From the NCBI GenBank assembly GCA_016794785.1, contig JAEUHC010000014.1, forward strand, positions 372,001 to 436,000: DNA of 64,000 nucleotides, read 5' to 3'. Made by a program: the position numbers and the translations under genes. Below are positions 61,608 to 64,000 of the stretch, piece after piece; positions within the stretch are counted from its first letter, which is position 1; each line of letters opens with the position of its first letter. This stretch comes from Opitutaceae bacterium. Lineage in GTDB: Bacteria; Verrucomicrobiota; Verrucomicrobiia; Opitutales; Opitutaceae. The notes under the pieces are model-generated. The model did no database searches, was not told the DNA's origin, and saw only the letters and a list, made by a program, of their open reading frames with translations.

Positions 61608-63260
61608 ATGAAACCCCCAGCCCCCGATCTCCGGATCAAGGTCGCCACGGAAACGTGGGAATTTGAACAGATCCACCAGCTCAACTACCGCACCTTCGTC
61701 GAGGAGATCCCGCAGCACGCCCCCAACCCCGAGGGCCGGCTCGTCGATCGCTTCCACCCGGAGAACAAATACGTCATCGCGTTGCACGGCCGCTCGCTGG
61801 TCGGCATGGTCGCGCTGCGCGCCCAGCGGCCCTTCTCCCTCGACAGCAAGGTGCCCAACCTCGACGCCCACCTGCCCGCCGGCCGCAAGCCCATCGAGGC
61901 GCGCCTCCTCGCCGTCGTCCCGGAATTCCGGAAGACTGCGGTCTTTGTCCAGCTCTTCGAAAGCGTCGTGCGCCAGTGCCTCGACGACGGCTTCGATCTC
62001 GCGGTCCTCTCAGGCACGACCCGCCAGCTGAAGCTTTACCGCCATCTCGGATGCGTGGCCTTCGGCCCGCTCGTCGGCACCGCCGGCGCCCAATACCAGC
62101 CGATGTATCTCACGTGCGAGGATTTTGGGCGGACGGCGGAAAAGAGCGCCGCCTTCCGCGATGTGCTGGCCAAGTCGCGCGGCGCCGAGCGCGCGCTCAA
62201 TCTCCTCCCCGGTCCCGTAATCACCGCGCCCGAGGTCGACGCCGCCTTCACCGCGCCGGCCATCTCGCACCGCGGCCCGGCCTTCCTCGATCAGCTCGCG
62301 GCTGTGCGCGCCGGGCTCTGCGCCCTCACCGGTGCGCGCGAGGTGCAGGTGCTCCCCGGCTCCGGCACCCTGGGCAACGCCGTCGTCGCCCAGCAGCTCG
62401 CGCTGCGCGAGACCACCGGGCTCATCCTCTCCAACGGCGAGTTCGGCGAACGCCTCGCCGCCGAGGCCCGCCGCGCCGGCCTGCGCTTCGACTGGCTGCG
62501 CCTCCGCTGGGGCGACACCCTCGACCTCGAGCAAGTGAAGACCTTTGCCGCGCGCGTGCCGCGCGGCGGCTGGATCTGGTGCGTGCATCACGAGACCTCG
62601 ACCGGCGTCCTCAACCCCCTCGACGCGCTCAAGGCCCTCGCCACCGACCACGGCCTCCACCTCTGCGCGGACTGCATCAGCTCCATCGGCGCCCTCCCGG
62701 TCGATCTTCGCGGCGTGCACCTCGCCACCGGCGCGAGCGGCAAGGGCCTCGGCGCCTACCCGGGCCTCGCCCTCGTCTTTCACGACTACAAACCCCGCCC
62801 CGAACCCGAGCGCATCTCCGGCTACCTCGACCTCGGCCACTGGGCCGCCTACGACAGCTCGCCGCACACCCATTCCTCCAATCTCGTCGCCGCCCTCGCC
62901 ACCGCCGTCGGGCTCGCCACGCCCGCGCGCATGGATCGCATCCGGGAAAACGCCCGCTGGCTCCGCGCCGAGCTCCACGCCCGCGGCTTCACCCTCCTCG
63001 CCCCCGATCACGCCGCCTGCCCCGCGATGATCACGTTTTCACTGCCCGACGGCCAGAATGCCGCCCAGCTCGGCGAAGAGCTCGAGCAGCGCGGCTTCGC
63101 GCTCAGCTTCCGCAGCAGCCACCTGCTCGCCCGCAACTGGATCCAGATTTCCCTCCTCGGCGATCCGCCGCGCGCGGGCCTCGCCCGCCTGCTGCATACC
63201 TTGCGGCTCGTGCTCGCTCCCGCATCCGGTCGCACCGTCAGCCCGGTCCATACGTCCTAA
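61608..63260 (+). CDS. GNAT-family acyltransferase fused to class V aminotransferase
   Basis: 550 residues. The first ~200 are a GNAT/acyl-amino-acid-synthase-like domain: IKVATETWEFEQIHQLNYRT, RLVDRFHPENKYVIALHGRS, IEARLLAVVPEFRKTAVFVQ, DLAVLSGTTRQLKLYRHLGC. The rest (from about 205) is a PLP-dependent fold-type I enzyme near phosphonoacetaldehyde (2-aminoethylphosphonate) and serine-pyruvate aminotransferases: VQVLPGSGTLGNAVVAQQLA, CADCISSIGALPVDL, and Lys in TGASGKGLGAYPGLALVFHD. Such a fusion could aminate a substrate and then acylate it. It is in one run with plsY, which suggests lipid or aminophosphonate-lipid chemistry. Start at ATG 61608; the longer frame from 61503 overlaps plsY. Confidence 0.85.
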   Translation: MKPPAPDLRIKVATETWEFEQIHQLNYRTFVEEIPQHAPNPEGRLVDRFHPENKYVIALHGRSLVGMVALRAQRPFSLDSKVPNLDAHLPAGRKPIEARLLAVVPEFRKTAVFVQLFESVVRQCLDDGFDLAVLSGTTRQLKLYRHLGCVAFGPLVGTAGAQYQPMYLTCEDFGRTAEKSAAFRDVLAKSRGAERALNLLPGPVITAPEVDAAFTAPAISHRGPAFLDQLAAVRAGLCALTGAREVQVLPGSGTLGNAVVAQQLALRETTGLILSNGEFGERLAAEARRAGLRFDWLRLRWGDTLDLEQVKTFAARVPRGGWIWCVHHETSTGVLNPLDALKALATDHGLHLCADCISSIGALPVDLRGVHLATGASGKGLGAYPGLALVFHDYKPRPEPERISGYLDLGHWAAYDSSPHTHSSNLVAALATAVGLATPARMDRIRENARWLRAELHARGFTLLAPDHAACPAMITFSLPDGQNAAQLGEELEQRGFALSFRSSHLLARNWIQISLLGDPPRAGLARLLHTLRLVLAPASGRTVSPVHTS

Positions 63261-63276
63261 CCCTTCTCCTCCTCCC

Positions 63277-64000
63277 ATGCGCCTCCCTCACCTCCTCCTC
63301 GCCGCCACGCTCGTTCCCGTCGCGTCCGCCCAAAACATCCGCACCACGGGCAAAATCAACGAGACCTACGCCCAGCTCTGCGCCAGCTGCCACGGCAAGA
63401 ATCTCGAGGGCGGCCAGGCCCCCTCGATGCTGGACGACGTCTGGACCGCCGGCGGCGACGACGAGAGCCTCTTCAAGAGCATCCGCAACGGCTTTCCCGA
63501 AAAAGGCATGCCGCCCTGGGGCGCGATGGTCCCGGAGAAGGAAATTCGCGCGATGGTGATCTACATCCACGAGCAGCGCGCGCTCCACAAGCGCACCCAA
63601 GCCGCCGCCGCGAAGCCGCCGGAATCCTTCACCGCGAAGTCCAAGCTCCACGGCTTCCGCGTCGCCACGTGGATCGACGGCACGATCGAGCCCTACGGCC
63701 TCGCCTTCCTTTCCGCGGATCGCGCCATCGTGACCGAGAAGCGCGGCTACGCCTACCTCGTCGAAAAGGGGAAGCTGGCCCCCCGCCCGATTCTCGGCCT
63801 GCCGGTCGTGGACACCACCGCCCAAGCCGGACTCTACGACGTCGTCCCCCACCCGGACTTTGCGAAGAACGGCTGGATCTACTTTGCGTTCGCCGATCTC
63901 CAGCGGAACGAAAAGGGCGAAGCGGTGAGCATGACCCGCCTCATCCGCGGCAAGCTCTCCAAGGACGGCGCCTTGGTCGATCAGGAGACCATTTACCAGG
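63277..64000 (+). CDS. Exported cytochrome c-sorbosone dehydrogenase, 3' end outside window
   Basis: The first 241 codons are visible. Signal peptide MRLPHLLLAATLVPVASA, then a mono-heme cytochrome c domain (TYAQLCASCHGKNLEGG, later KGMPPWGAMVPEKEIRAMVI with the axial Met), a linker (HKRTQAAAAKPPESFTAKSK), then the start of a PQQ-type sorbosone dehydrogenase propeller (LAFLSADRAIVTEKRGYAYL, DVVPHPDFAKNGWIYFAFAD). Domain order is reversed relative to the fusion at 53370-56459. Periplasmic sugar-oxidising redox protein by analogy. Confidence 0.88.
   Translation, partial: MRLPHLLLAATLVPVASAQNIRTTGKINETYAQLCASCHGKNLEGGQAPSMLDDVWTAGGDDESLFKSIRNGFPEKGMPPWGAMVPEKEIRAMVIYIHEQRALHKRTQAAAAKPPESFTAKSKLHGFRVATWIDGTIEPYGLAFLSADRAIVTEKRGYAYLVEKGKLAPRPILGLPVVDTTAQAGLYDVVPHPDFAKNGWIYFAFADLQRNEKGEAVSMTRLIRGKLSKDGALVDQETIYQ

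Overview
The window looks like a chromosomal segment of a high-GC Verrucomicrobiota bacterium, most probably Opitutaceae. This is inferred from gene content and style (large TonB-dependent receptor, formylglycine sulfatase, sorbosone-dehydrogenase/cytochrome c proteins with tandem C-terminal repeats, divergent H+-pyrophosphatase, few Shine-Dalgarno sequences), not from a marker gene. It falls into two halves.

Bases 1 to about 40,306 look like the right-hand part of a metal-resistance genomic island. Its right edge is a 56-base copy of the 3' half of a tRNA-Leu(UAA) gene (40251-40306) beside a tyrosine recombinase (38708-40144). No intact tRNA-Leu was seen, so the left edge should lie before base 1. 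Next to the integrase is a mobile-element module (RadC, DUF932, two unknown genes) with rho-independent terminators and unusually long leaders. The cargo is: (i) a TolC/adaptor/RND efflux operon (6819 to 1316) followed by a DUF2314 protein and small exported proteins; (ii) a CusCBA-like copper/silver operon (17299 to 10070) with two DUF3347 domains; (iii) a CzcCBA-like operon (33110 to 27842) followed by paired lipoproteins, a Cys/His-rich exported protein and a PII-like protein with a short T-loop; (iv) a P1B-type ATPase followed directly by a TolC protein (23240 to 19853); and (v) an FTR1-type iron permease with a palindrome in its promoter region. Two CnrY-CnrX-CnrH-like modules (8817-10158 plus strand; 18751-17362 minus strand) pair a membrane anti-sigma-like protein, a periplasmic metal-sensor-like protein and an ECF sigma factor. 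I found six matching promoter-like sites (TGAGGG, 16-17 bases, CGTWNA/CGTATC) in front of efflux operons, a sensor module and unknown exported proteins, so the sigma factors probably run a local metal-stress regulon. An IS427-type element (7174-8024) has split a 100-codon gene for a glycogen-binding-like domain.

Bases 40,306 to 64,000 look like ordinary core chromosome: H+-pyrophosphatase; arylamine N-acetyltransferase; an operon of deoxyribose-phosphate aldolase, aldehyde dehydrogenase, an aldehyde-dehydrogenase-like protein without a catalytic Cys, and a TPR membrane protein; a cNMP-binding/histidine kinase fusion; a sulfatase; a sorbosone dehydrogenase/cytochrome c fusion; a TonB receptor; then UMF1-type MFS transporter, PlsY, a GNAT-aminotransferase fusion and a partial cytochrome c/sorbosone dehydrogenase.

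The most unusual content is the metal-stress regulon inferred from the shared promoters, the matched leaders in the mobile module, and the GNAT-aminotransferase fusion beside plsY.
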